Source of the DNA: Chloroflexota bacterium
Lineage (GTDB): Bacteria > Chloroflexota > Limnocylindria > Limnocylindrales > CSP1-4
Reading direction: 5' to 3'
DNA: 6,561 bases
Assembly (NCBI GenBank): GCA_005881055.1
Contig: VBHW01000199.1
Coordinates: forward strand, 1 to 6,561
Shown one piece after another: positions 1 to 4,889 of this stretch (the first letter of the stretch is position 1; every line of letters starts with the position of its first letter). The position numbers and the translations under genes were made by a program. The notes under the pieces were generated by a model. The model made no database searches. It was not told the origin of the DNA and saw nothing but the letters and a program-made list of their open reading frames with translations.

Positions 1-339
1 CCGGATCTCCTCCGCGAGCTCGATCGGATCGGGGAAGTCCTCCTCGAGCGGCCAGCGGAAGAGGCTGATCTTGTTGGCGACCGGCGCGAGGTCGGCGCCC
101 CATTCTGTGCGGGGCACGCCTTCGTAGAGTCCGTACATCGTGTCGTCGGGCCCGACCTCGTTCTCGCGACGCTGGCGCGCGTCCGGCTCGTCCTCGATGA
201 CGATCGCCACCTCGTCGAGCGCACGATCGAAGGGGGGCGGGATCCTCGCGACGACGTCGGCCACGACCCGCTCGAACGGCACGTGGCGGGACGGCACCGA
301 CCGGCGAGCGGCGCGCGAGCCTCGGCGGCGCTTGACCAT
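1..339 (-). CDS. Metallopeptidase family protein (PF06262, zincin-like), N-terminal part, cut by window edge
   Basis: The minus strand reads open from ATG at 339 to the window edge, giving 113 residues with no stop. After a basic start (MVKRRRGSRAARR) it shows the hallmarks of the small zincin-like metallopeptidase family: PFERVVADVVARIPPPFDRAL (about 21-41), the strand AIVIEDEP (45-52), then the conserved GLYEGVPRTEWG (70-81) and a KISLFRWPLE segment (90-99). In this family the zinc-binding HExxH helix lies shortly downstream, so it should be just outside the window; I cannot see it, and catalytic competence is not shown. Members are usually about 110-150 residues, so most of the protein is here. 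The ATG is 21 bases from the GTG of the divergent hydrolase gene, with no room for a conventional leader. The substrate is unknown for the family. Confidence 0.85.
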   Translation of the reverse strand, partial: MVKRRRGSRAARRSVPSRHVPFERVVADVVARIPPPFDRALDEVAIVIEDEPDARQRRENEVGPDDTMYGLYEGVPRTEWGADLAPVANKISLFRWPLEEDFPDPIELAEEIR

Positions 340-344
340 CGGCT

Positions 345-357
345 CCGTATGCTACGG
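345..357. promoter_or_regulatory. Compact bidirectional promoter with overlapping -10 elements in a dyad
   Basis: Only 20 bases (340-359) separate two divergent start codons. In the middle is TATGCTA (348-354). Read on the plus strand it gives the -10-like TATGCT (348-353), six bases before the GTG at 360. Read on the minus strand it gives TAGCAT (354-349), nine bases before the ATG at 339. The motif sits in the dyad CCGTA-N3-TACGG (345-349 / 353-357). A -10 element normally directs transcription to start about 6-8 bases downstream, so both mRNAs would begin at or almost at the start codon. No Shine-Dalgarno sequence exists on either side. I see no -35 match; any -35 would lie inside the opposite gene. 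This is a prediction from spacing and motif only. Confidence 0.5.
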
Positions 358-359
358 CC

Positions 360-1325
360 GTGACGCACGATCGGAACGCGACCTCGCCGACCGGCAACGC
401 GGTCCTCACTCTCGATGTTCCGGGCGTCCCCGGCCCGGATCGGCTCGCCGAGCCGGAGGGGTTCACGGTCACGGTCGACTCGGCGGACCGGATCCATTTC
501 CTCGACTGGGGCGGGCCGGCTCCTCGCGCACCGGGCATCCTGGCGATCCATGGGCTGGCGCAGACCGCCTGGGCGTGGACGCCGGTGGCTCGCCGGCTGG
601 CCGGGATTCGGCGGTTCGTGGCGATGGACCTCCGCGGGCACGGGCTGTCCGACGCGCCGACGCACGGCTACGACCTCGCGACGCTGGCGGAGGACGTCGG
701 GCTCGTCGCCGAGAGCACGCTCCTCGAAGATGCCCGCGACGCAAGCGTTGGCGGTGTGATCCTCGCCGGTCACGGGTTCGGGGCGTGTGTCGCTGCATGG
801 GCGGCGCGACGTCTCGGAGAGCTGTGCCGCGGCCTCGTCCTCGTCGACGGCGGCCTCCAGGACTTCGCGGCGACGACCGAGATGGACCCGGATGAGTTCC
901 TCCGGGCGACCGAGGAGCCCCCGGAGGTGCTCCGCTCGATGACCGCGTTCCTCGCCGACCGGGCGGGCTTCGACATCGCGAGCTGGGATGCCGACCAGGA
1001 ACGGGCCGCCCGCGAGACGGTCGTCGAGGTGCCCGCCGGACGCGTCATCCCGGCGACGCGGCCGCACGTCGTCGCCGGATGCGTCGAGGCGATGTTCGCC
1101 TACCGCCCTGGCGAGGCCATCGCGGGGTTGGCGCTCCCCGTCGTTGCCCTGCGAGCCGATGGCGGGCCGGGCGATACGTGGAGCTCGCTCGTCGACGTGC
1201 AGCGGGCTCGGGTCGAGGCCGGACTGCCACCGATCCGCGAAGCCATCGTCCCCGCGCCGGGGCACAACCTCATGCGCTACCGGCCGACCGAGGTCGCTGC
1301 CGCGATCCTCGCCGCCAGCGCGTGA
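360..1325 (+). CDS. Alpha/beta hydrolase-fold protein lacking the nucleophile serine
   Basis: A 321-residue protein with the alpha/beta hydrolase fold. Visible landmarks in order are the strand and oxyanion-loop motif ILAIHGLAQTAWAW (60-73, His64-Gly65), FVAMDLRGHGLSDAP (86-100), the nucleophile-elbow region VILAGHGFGACVA (133-145), a cap-like helical stretch (about 170-250), LPVVALRADGG (259-269) as the likely acid strand, and PAPGHNLMRYRP (298-309) holding the expected catalytic His302. The elbow normally reads G-x-S-x-G, but here it is G-H-G-F-G, with Gly139 where the serine should be (codon GGG, 774-776). The protein may therefore be non-catalytic, use another chemistry, or act as a binding protein. 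The GTG start is chosen because TATGCT lies six bases upstream and the reading frame is family-like from there. No signal peptide is seen, so it is probably cytoplasmic. The substrate cannot be told. Confidence 0.88.
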   Translation: MTHDRNATSPTGNAVLTLDVPGVPGPDRLAEPEGFTVTVDSADRIHFLDWGGPAPRAPGILAIHGLAQTAWAWTPVARRLAGIRRFVAMDLRGHGLSDAPTHGYDLATLAEDVGLVAESTLLEDARDASVGGVILAGHGFGACVAAWAARRLGELCRGLVLVDGGLQDFAATTEMDPDEFLRATEEPPEVLRSMTAFLADRAGFDIASWDADQERAARETVVEVPAGRVIPATRPHVVAGCVEAMFAYRPGEAIAGLALPVVALRADGGPGDTWSSLVDVQRARVEAGLPPIREAIVPAPGHNLMRYRPTEVAAAILAASA

Positions 1326-1337
1326 ATGGCGGCCGCT

Positions 1338-1373
1338 GGCCCTGATCGCCGGTCGCGAGGCCATGATCGCCGG
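1338..1373. repeat. Two-copy direct repeat upstream of folE, 21-bp period
   Basis: GGCCCTGATCGCCGG (1338-1352) and GGCCATGATCGCCGG (1359-1373) match at 14 of 15 positions and start exactly 21 bases apart, about two turns of the DNA helix. They lie between the hydrolase stop and the putative folE -10 element. Direct repeats on one face of the helix can be tandem regulator sites; no regulator is identified, and coincidence in GC-rich DNA is possible. Confidence 0.45.
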
Positions 1374-1392
1374 CTACGCCGCAGAACCGTCG

Positions 1393-1398
1393 TACCAT
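1393..1398 (+). promoter_or_regulatory. Putative -10 element for folE
   Basis: TACCAT fits the TAnnnT form of the other proposed -10 elements in this window. It would place the transcript start near 1405 and give folE a leader of about 33 bases. No -35 match is evident. The left arm of the 1394-1417 dyad covers most of it, so a protein bound to the dyad would block it. This is weak on its own. Confidence 0.3.
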
Positions 1399-1417
1399 CG
1401 GCCACGTACCCGATGGT
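1394..1417. promoter_or_regulatory. Dyad (8-bp inverted repeat) in the folE upstream region, possible operator
   Basis: ACCATCGG (1394-1401) and CCGATGGT (1410-1417) are perfect reverse complements separated by eight bases. The geometry, 24 bp with half-site centres 16 bp apart, resembles a site for a dimeric regulator. The left arm overlaps the putative -10. If transcription starts further upstream, the same sequence could form an 8-bp RNA hairpin just before the folE start. Which role, if either, applies cannot be told from sequence. Confidence 0.4.
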
Positions 1418-1437
1418 GACCCTTGAGTGACTGCTGA

Positions 1438-2142
1438 ATGACGAGCCACACGAACCTCCCGGAGCACGTGCGCAAGATCGTCGAGGAGATCGAGACCGAG
1501 ATCGGCGAGAGCACGATTGCCGCGGACGAAATTGCCGGAATGCTGCAACGGCACGAGCTCGCCCCGGACGGGCGGGTCGAGGCCGCCGTGCGCGAGATCC
1601 TCGGCGAGATCGGCGAGGACCCCGACCGCGACGGGCTCATCGGGACGCCCGAGCGCGTCCACCGCATGTACACGGAGCTGACGGCGGGGTACCACGTCGA
1701 CCCCGAGCGGTTGATCAACGGCGCAGTCTTCGACGTCGACTACAGCGAGATGGTCGTCGTGAAGGACATCCCGTTCTACAGCCTGTGCGAGCACCACCTG
1801 CTGCCGTTCTTCGGTCGGGCCGCCGTCGCGTACATCCCGCGCGGCCGGGTCGTCGGCCTGAGCAAGATCCCGCGCATTGTCGAGATGTACGCGCGCCGGT
1901 TGCAGGTCCAGGAACGGCTCACGCAGCAGGTCGCCGACTTCCTCCAGGACAGGCTGGAGCGGCTCGAGCCGAAGGGTGTCGGCGGCGTCATCGAGGCGAC
2001 GCACCTGTGCGCGGTCATGCGCGGCGTCCGCAAGCCGGGCACGGTGATGACGACGTCGGCCGTGCTCGGACTCTTCCGCTCACGCGACAACACGCGCGCC
2101 GAGTTCTTCGCCCACCTCGATCGCGACACGCCGGGCGCCTGA
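1438..2142 (+). CDS. folE: GTP cyclohydrolase I (FolE)
   Basis: This 234-residue protein is recognisably GTP cyclohydrolase I, which converts GTP to 7,8-dihydroneopterin triphosphate and formate, the first step of pterin and folate synthesis. The family core runs from about residue 47 (VEAAVREILGEIGEDPDRDGLIGTPERV) to the end. Key residues are in place: SLCEHHLLPF (116-124) and THLCAVMRGV (188-197) supply zinc ligands Cys117, His120 and Cys191, with catalytic His119 and His189. VYIPRGRVVGLSK-like residues (131-143, here AYIPRGRVVGLSK) and TTSAVLGLF complete the signature. The first roughly 46 residues are an acidic, probably helical extension of the kind that varies between family members. 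The start is fixed because the codon just before the ATG is an in-frame TGA (1435-1437). No good Shine-Dalgarno sequence precedes it. The stop overlaps the next start by one base, so the pair is probably co-transcribed. The enzyme is normally a cytoplasmic homodecamer. Confidence 0.97.
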   Translation: MTSHTNLPEHVRKIVEEIETEIGESTIAADEIAGMLQRHELAPDGRVEAAVREILGEIGEDPDRDGLIGTPERVHRMYTELTAGYHVDPERLINGAVFDVDYSEMVVVKDIPFYSLCEHHLLPFFGRAAVAYIPRGRVVGLSKIPRIVEMYARRLQVQERLTQQVADFLQDRLERLEPKGVGGVIEATHLCAVMRGVRKPGTVMTTSAVLGLFRSRDNTRAEFFAHLDRDTPGA

Positions 2143-2645
2143 TGGCGACGGACCGGCCGGTCCGCTTCTCCGTCACGCTCCAGCCGGAAGGCTCGGGCAC
2201 GTACGTCGTGATCCCGGACGACGTCGTGACCGCGCTCGGGGCACGCGGGCGGACGTCCGTGACGGGGACGATCGACGGCCGGCCCTTCCGCAACCAGGTC
2301 ATGCCGTATCGCGACGAATCGCCCGCCGGTCGCCGCTCCTACATGGTCGTCAATCGCGCGGTTCGAACGACGATCGGGAAGGGGCCGGGCGACCACGTCG
2401 TGTTCGAGCTCGCGCGGGACACCGCCCCACGGGCGGTGGACGTGCCTGCCGAGCTCCTGGATGCCCTCGCCGCGGACCCGGCCGCCCGCGAAGCCTTCGA
2501 CGCTCTTGCGCCGTCGCACCAGCGCGAGTACGCGGAGTTCGTGGCGGAAGCCCGTCGGGACGAGACGCGCCGCCGGCGAGCGCTGGCGACCGTCGAGCGC
2601 ATCCGGGCGTCGGCGGACGGCGGTCAGGCCCGCGCGCGAAGGTAG
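2142..2645 (+). CDS. DUF1905 / YdeI-OmpD-associated (OmdA) domain protein
   Basis: A 167-residue protein with two recognisable parts. Residues about 7-92 look like DUF1905 (VRFSVTLQPEGSGTYVVIPDDV, a beta-rich stretch ending in KGPGDHVVFELARD). Residues about 101-157 look like the OmdA/YdeI family segment (VDVPAELLDALAADPAAREAFDALAPSHQREY followed by EARRDETRRRRALATVERI). The C-terminal tail is Arg-rich. The start ATG at 2142 shares its A with the folE stop (TGATG), which suggests translational coupling; an in-frame upstream extension would lie inside folE and is not credible. The biochemical function of this family is not established; some members are described as bacteriocin-protection or OmpD-associated proteins, and that should not be carried over here. 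Its 3' end overlaps the convergent methyltransferase by 22 bases. Confidence 0.85.
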   Translation: MATDRPVRFSVTLQPEGSGTYVVIPDDVVTALGARGRTSVTGTIDGRPFRNQVMPYRDESPAGRRSYMVVNRAVRTTIGKGPGDHVVFELARDTAPRAVDVPAELLDALAADPAAREAFDALAPSHQREYAEFVAEARRDETRRRRALATVERIRASADGGQARARR

Positions 2646-3295
2646 ATCCGCCGCGTGGCGAGTTCCGTCGGATAGGGCTCGCGCGCGACGACGTCGTCGA
2701 CGATGAGCCCCGCCCGCTCGGCCATCTCGCGCATCCTGTCCACCGAGGTGTAGCGGACCGTGACGTCGATCGGTCGGCCGCGGAAGTCGTCCCATCGCTC
2801 GCTGCCCTCGCCACCGTGGACGGCGGCCAGCAGCCGGCCGTCCGGCTCGAGGACCCGGCGGCCCTCGGAAAGTGCCGCGACGACGTCGTCCTCGGTCCCG
2901 TAGATGAGGCAGTAGAACGCCGTGATCGCCGCCACGGACGCATCCGGGAACGGCAGGTCGCGGACGTCCGCGACCACGAAGGACATCGACGGGTTCAGGC
3001 GGCGGGCAATCCCGATCGATCGCTCGGAGAAGTCGACGCCGGTCACCCGCAAGCCGCGATCCGCGAGGTAGCGGCCGATATGGCCGCCGGCGCCGCAGCC
3101 GAGGTCGAGGGCCGGCCCACCCGGTCGCGTTCCGGCGACGAGCTCGTCGAGCACGCCGCGGTCGAACGGCTTGCCTTCGAGCTCGTCCACGAAGGCCGTC
3201 GCGTACGCCTCCGCGATGCCGTCGAAGGACTCGCGGACGGACGTGAGGTCGCCGGCCTCGCTGCTCATTGGTGGATCGGTCGGCAACGCTTCCAC
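2624..3295 (-). CDS. Class I SAM-dependent methyltransferase
   Basis: A 223-residue protein with the Rossmann-like methyltransferase core. Motif I is ALDLGCGAGGHIG (62-74), the acidic residue that binds the ribose is in GVDFSERSI (86-94, Asp88), motif II is VVADVRDLPF (107-116), and RRVLEPDGRLLAAVHG (146-161) is the usual strand after the catalytic cleft. The N-terminal SVRESFDGIAEAYA helix (19-32) is typical of the Methyltransf_11/25 type. The methyl acceptor cannot be predicted. Two starts are possible: GTG at 3295, which has AGGGAG (3305-3300) four bases upstream, and ATG at 3268, which has none; I favour GTG, giving nine extra residues that are not family-conserved. The gene stands alone, divergent from the mutase-subunit unit and convergent with the DUF1905 gene. 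Confidence 0.9.
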   Translation of the reverse strand: MEALPTDPPMSSEAGDLTSVRESFDGIAEAYATAFVDELEGKPFDRGVLDELVAGTRPGGPALDLGCGAGGHIGRYLADRGLRVTGVDFSERSIGIARRLNPSMSFVVADVRDLPFPDASVAAITAFYCLIYGTEDDVVAALSEGRRVLEPDGRLLAAVHGGEGSERWDDFRGRPIDVTVRYTSVDRMREMAERAGLIVDDVVAREPYPTELATRRIYLRARA

Positions 3296-3315
3296 CTCGC
3301 TCCCTGGGTTCGGGC

Positions 3316-3321
3316 AGTCTA
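3316..3321 (-). promoter_or_regulatory. Putative -10 element for the methyltransferase gene
   Basis: On the minus strand TAGACT lies 20 bases upstream of the GTG at 3295. A transcript starting about seven bases downstream (near 3309) would carry a short leader that just includes the AGGGAG ribosome binding site at 3305-3300. No clear -35 hexamer is seen. Confidence 0.4.
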
Positions 3322-3358
3322 GCCGTCGCCGGGCCCCGAGAGACGCGGTTCCTGCGCC

Positions 3359-3364
3359 TACAAT
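3359..3364 (+). promoter_or_regulatory. Putative -10 element for the mutase subunit and meaB unit
   Basis: TACAAT is close to the bacterial consensus TATAAT and stands out in very GC-rich sequence. It ends eight bases before the ATG at 3373, so the transcript would start at or within a base or two of the start codon. No Shine-Dalgarno sequence is present between them, which agrees with leaderless translation. No -35 match at the usual spacing. Confidence 0.55.
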
Positions 3365-3372
3365 GCCCGGCG

Positions 3373-3822
3373 ATGGTTGATCGAACTGATCGCTCGGCGG
3401 ATCGTCCGGCCGATGGGCCGCCGGATCGGCGGATCAAGGTCCTCATCGCGAAGCCCGGCCTCGACGGCCACGACCGCGGTGCGAAGGTGCTCGCTCGCGG
3501 GCTGCGCGACGAGGGCTTCGAGGTCGTCTACACCGGCCTGCGGCAGACGCCCGAGATGGTGGCGACGGCCGCGCTCCAGGAGGACGTCGACGTCGTCGGC
3601 CTGTCGATCCTCTCGGGGGCTCACATGACGCTGATCCCGAAGATCTGCCGGCTCCTCCGCGAGGAAGGGCTCGACGACGTGCTCGTCACCGCCGGCGGGA
3701 TCATCCCGGACGACGACGTCCCGGCGCTGCGCGAGGCGGGCGTCGCGGCGGTCTTCGGGCCCGGCACGACGATCCGCGAGGTTGCCGACTACCTGCGCGC
3801 CAACGTCCAGCCGCGCGACTAG
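3373..3822 (+). CDS. Methylmalonyl-CoA mutase small subunit, cobalamin-binding domain protein
   Basis: A 149-residue stand-alone B12-binding domain. After a repetitive Asp/Arg/Pro-rich tail (residues 3-20), the domain begins at RRIKVLIAKPGLDGHDRGAKV. The base-off/His-on signature DxHxxG is Asp31-His33-Gly36, with His33 as the lower axial cobalt ligand; the partner SxL is Ser78-Leu80 in VVGLSILSGAH, and the glycine-rich end is VTAGGIIPDDD (105-115) and FGPGT (128-132). This matches the C-terminal domain of methylmalonyl-CoA mutase, which isomerises (R)-methylmalonyl-CoA and succinyl-CoA; in many bacteria and archaea it is a separate subunit paired with a large TIM-barrel subunit. That subunit is absent here. 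A related mutase partner (for example ethylmalonyl- or isobutyryl-CoA mutase) is possible. The adjacent MeaB-type GTPase supports the acyl-CoA mutase reading. The ATG at 3373 is chosen from TACAAT eight bases upstream; an upstream in-frame extension would overlap the promoter. Confidence 0.93.
   Translation: MVDRTDRSADRPADGPPDRRIKVLIAKPGLDGHDRGAKVLARGLRDEGFEVVYTGLRQTPEMVATAALQEDVDVVGLSILSGAHMTLIPKICRLLREEGLDDVLVTAGGIIPDDDVPALREAGVAAVFGPGTTIREVADYLRANVQPRD
3388..3432 (+). repeat. Degenerate 12-nt tandem repeat inside the mutase subunit gene
   Basis: Codons for residues 6-20 form about 3.75 units of a 12-base repeat: GATCGCTCGGCG (3388), GATCGTCCGGCC (3400), GATGGGCCGCCG (3412) and GATCGGCGG (3424). 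They encode D-R-S-A, D-R-P-A, D-G-P-P and D-R-R. The repeat is in frame and lies wholly in the non-conserved N-terminal tail before the B12 domain, so it can vary in length without touching the fold. Confidence 0.6.
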
Positions 3823-3823
3823 C

Positions 3824-4840
3824 GTGGGGCGGCGCGCGACCGACCAGCGGCGGGCAGAGCGCTCGGCGGAGCTGGCCCGGCGCGGGACCGAGCTCGCCGA
3901 CGCGACGCTCCGGGGCGATCGTCGCGCGCTGGCGCGGCTCCTGACGGCGGTCGAGGATCGGAGCCCCGTCGCGGAGTCGGCGATGCGGCGCCTCTACCGG
4001 AAGGCCGGCCGGGCCCAGCTCGTCGGGATCACCGGGCCTCCCGGCTCCGGCAAGTCGACGCTCGTCTCGGCGCTCATCGGGCAGCTGCGCGGGGCAGGTC
4101 GGTCGGTCGCCGTCGTCGCGGTCGATCCGTCCTCGCCGATCACGGGCGGCGCGCTCCTGGGCGACCGCGTTCGCATGCAGTCGTACGCCGGCGACCGCGA
4201 CGTGTTCATCCGCTCGATGGCGGCGCGTGGGCACGCCGGTGGTCTCGCGTCGACGACCGGCGCCGCGGTCGCGGTGCTCGACGCTGCCGGGTTCGACCAC
4301 GTGTTCATCGAGACCGTCGGCACAGGCCAGAGCGAGGTGGAGGTCGCCGCCGCGGCCGACACGACGGTCGTGCTCGAGGCGCCCGAGATGGGCGACGAGG
4401 TGCAGGCGATCAAGGCCGGCCTGCTCGAGGTGGCCGACATCGTCGTGGTCAACAAGGGCGACCGGCCGGGCGCCCTGCGGACCGCCAGCCAGCTCCGCGC
4501 GATGCTGTCGGCGGCAGCGCCTGCGGCGATCGACGACCGTCCGCGCCCGAAGCGGCCCGAGGTCCTCGTGACGACCGCCACGACCGGTGAGGGGGTCCCC
4601 GAGCTGGTCGCCGCGCTGGAGCGCCGTCGCGACGCGGGTGCCGCCGGATCCGCCGGGCCGGCGCGCCTCGCCCGTGCGGAGGCGCAGGTCTGGGCGATCG
4701 CGACCGAGCGGCTGCGGGCGCGACTTCACGACAGGGACCATCGCGACGCGACCGAGGCGACGCTGCGACAGGTTGCCGACCACGAGATCGACCCGTATGC
4801 CGGCGCGGATCGGCTCCTCGGCGAGGCCACCGAGACATGA
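3824..4840 (+). CDS. meaB: MeaB/ArgK-type GTPase, mutase-associated G-protein chaperone
   Basis: A 338-residue G3E-family GTPase of the MeaB/MMAA/ArgK type. From the GTG start, Walker A is GPPGSGKST (71-79), followed by VAVDPSSPITGGALLGDRVRM (98-118), ETVGTGQSEVEVA (163-175) with the family switch region, and the base-recognition motif NKGD (210-213, in VVVNKGD). These proteins load and protect B12 on methylmalonyl-CoA mutase and release damaged cofactor; older databases call them LAO/AO transport ATPases. The position supports this: the GTG lies one base after the stop of the B12-binding subunit, so both are surely one operon. GTG at 3824 gives a normal family length. A TTG at 3782 would add 14 residues inside the upstream gene and is unlikely. 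No ribosome binding site is visible, so translation probably depends on coupling. Confidence 0.94.
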   Translation: MGRRATDQRRAERSAELARRGTELADATLRGDRRALARLLTAVEDRSPVAESAMRRLYRKAGRAQLVGITGPPGSGKSTLVSALIGQLRGAGRSVAVVAVDPSSPITGGALLGDRVRMQSYAGDRDVFIRSMAARGHAGGLASTTGAAVAVLDAAGFDHVFIETVGTGQSEVEVAAAADTTVVLEAPEMGDEVQAIKAGLLEVADIVVVNKGDRPGALRTASQLRAMLSAAAPAAIDDRPRPKRPEVLVTTATTGEGVPELVAALERRRDAGAAGSAGPARLARAEAQVWAIATERLRARLHDRDHRDATEATLRQVADHEIDPYAGADRLLGEATET

Positions 4841-4869
4841 CGACGCCGGCGGCGATGCCGCCGGCGTCG
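4841..4869. terminator. Strong hairpin between convergent genes, probable bidirectional terminator
   Basis: Directly after the meaB stop (TGA 4838-4840) is a perfect 13-bp stem, 4841-4853 paired with 4857-4869, closed by the three-base loop GAT. The stem is almost all G-C. No T-run follows on either strand, so it is not a classical intrinsic terminator, but such hairpins are common transcript ends in high-GC bacteria. It lies 20 bases from the stop of the convergent protease and could serve both genes, or act as an mRNA 3'-end stabiliser. Confidence 0.75.
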
Positions 4870-4889
4870 GGGAACTGCGAGTGCCGGGC

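Noticed and set aside
140..895. A 251-codon plus-strand open frame overlapping the metallopeptidase and hydrolase genes
   Set aside because: It overlaps two genes with real family motifs and is itself Arg/Gly-rich with no motif.
1776..3446. A 556-codon minus-strand open frame across folE, the DUF1905 gene and the methyltransferase
   Set aside because: Its translation is Arg/Gly/Pro-rich with no family motif, and it is antisense or out of frame to genes with clear conserved motifs. Long spurious frames are expected at this GC content.
3782..3823. TTG start at 3782 for the MeaB-type GTPase
   Set aside because: It would add 14 non-conserved residues inside the upstream gene; the GTG at 3824 gives normal family length and one-base spacing.
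3701..4783. A 360-codon minus-strand open frame opposite meaB
   Set aside because: It mirrors meaB codon structure, has low-complexity Arg/Asp/Gly composition, and the plus strand carries unmistakable GTPase motifs.
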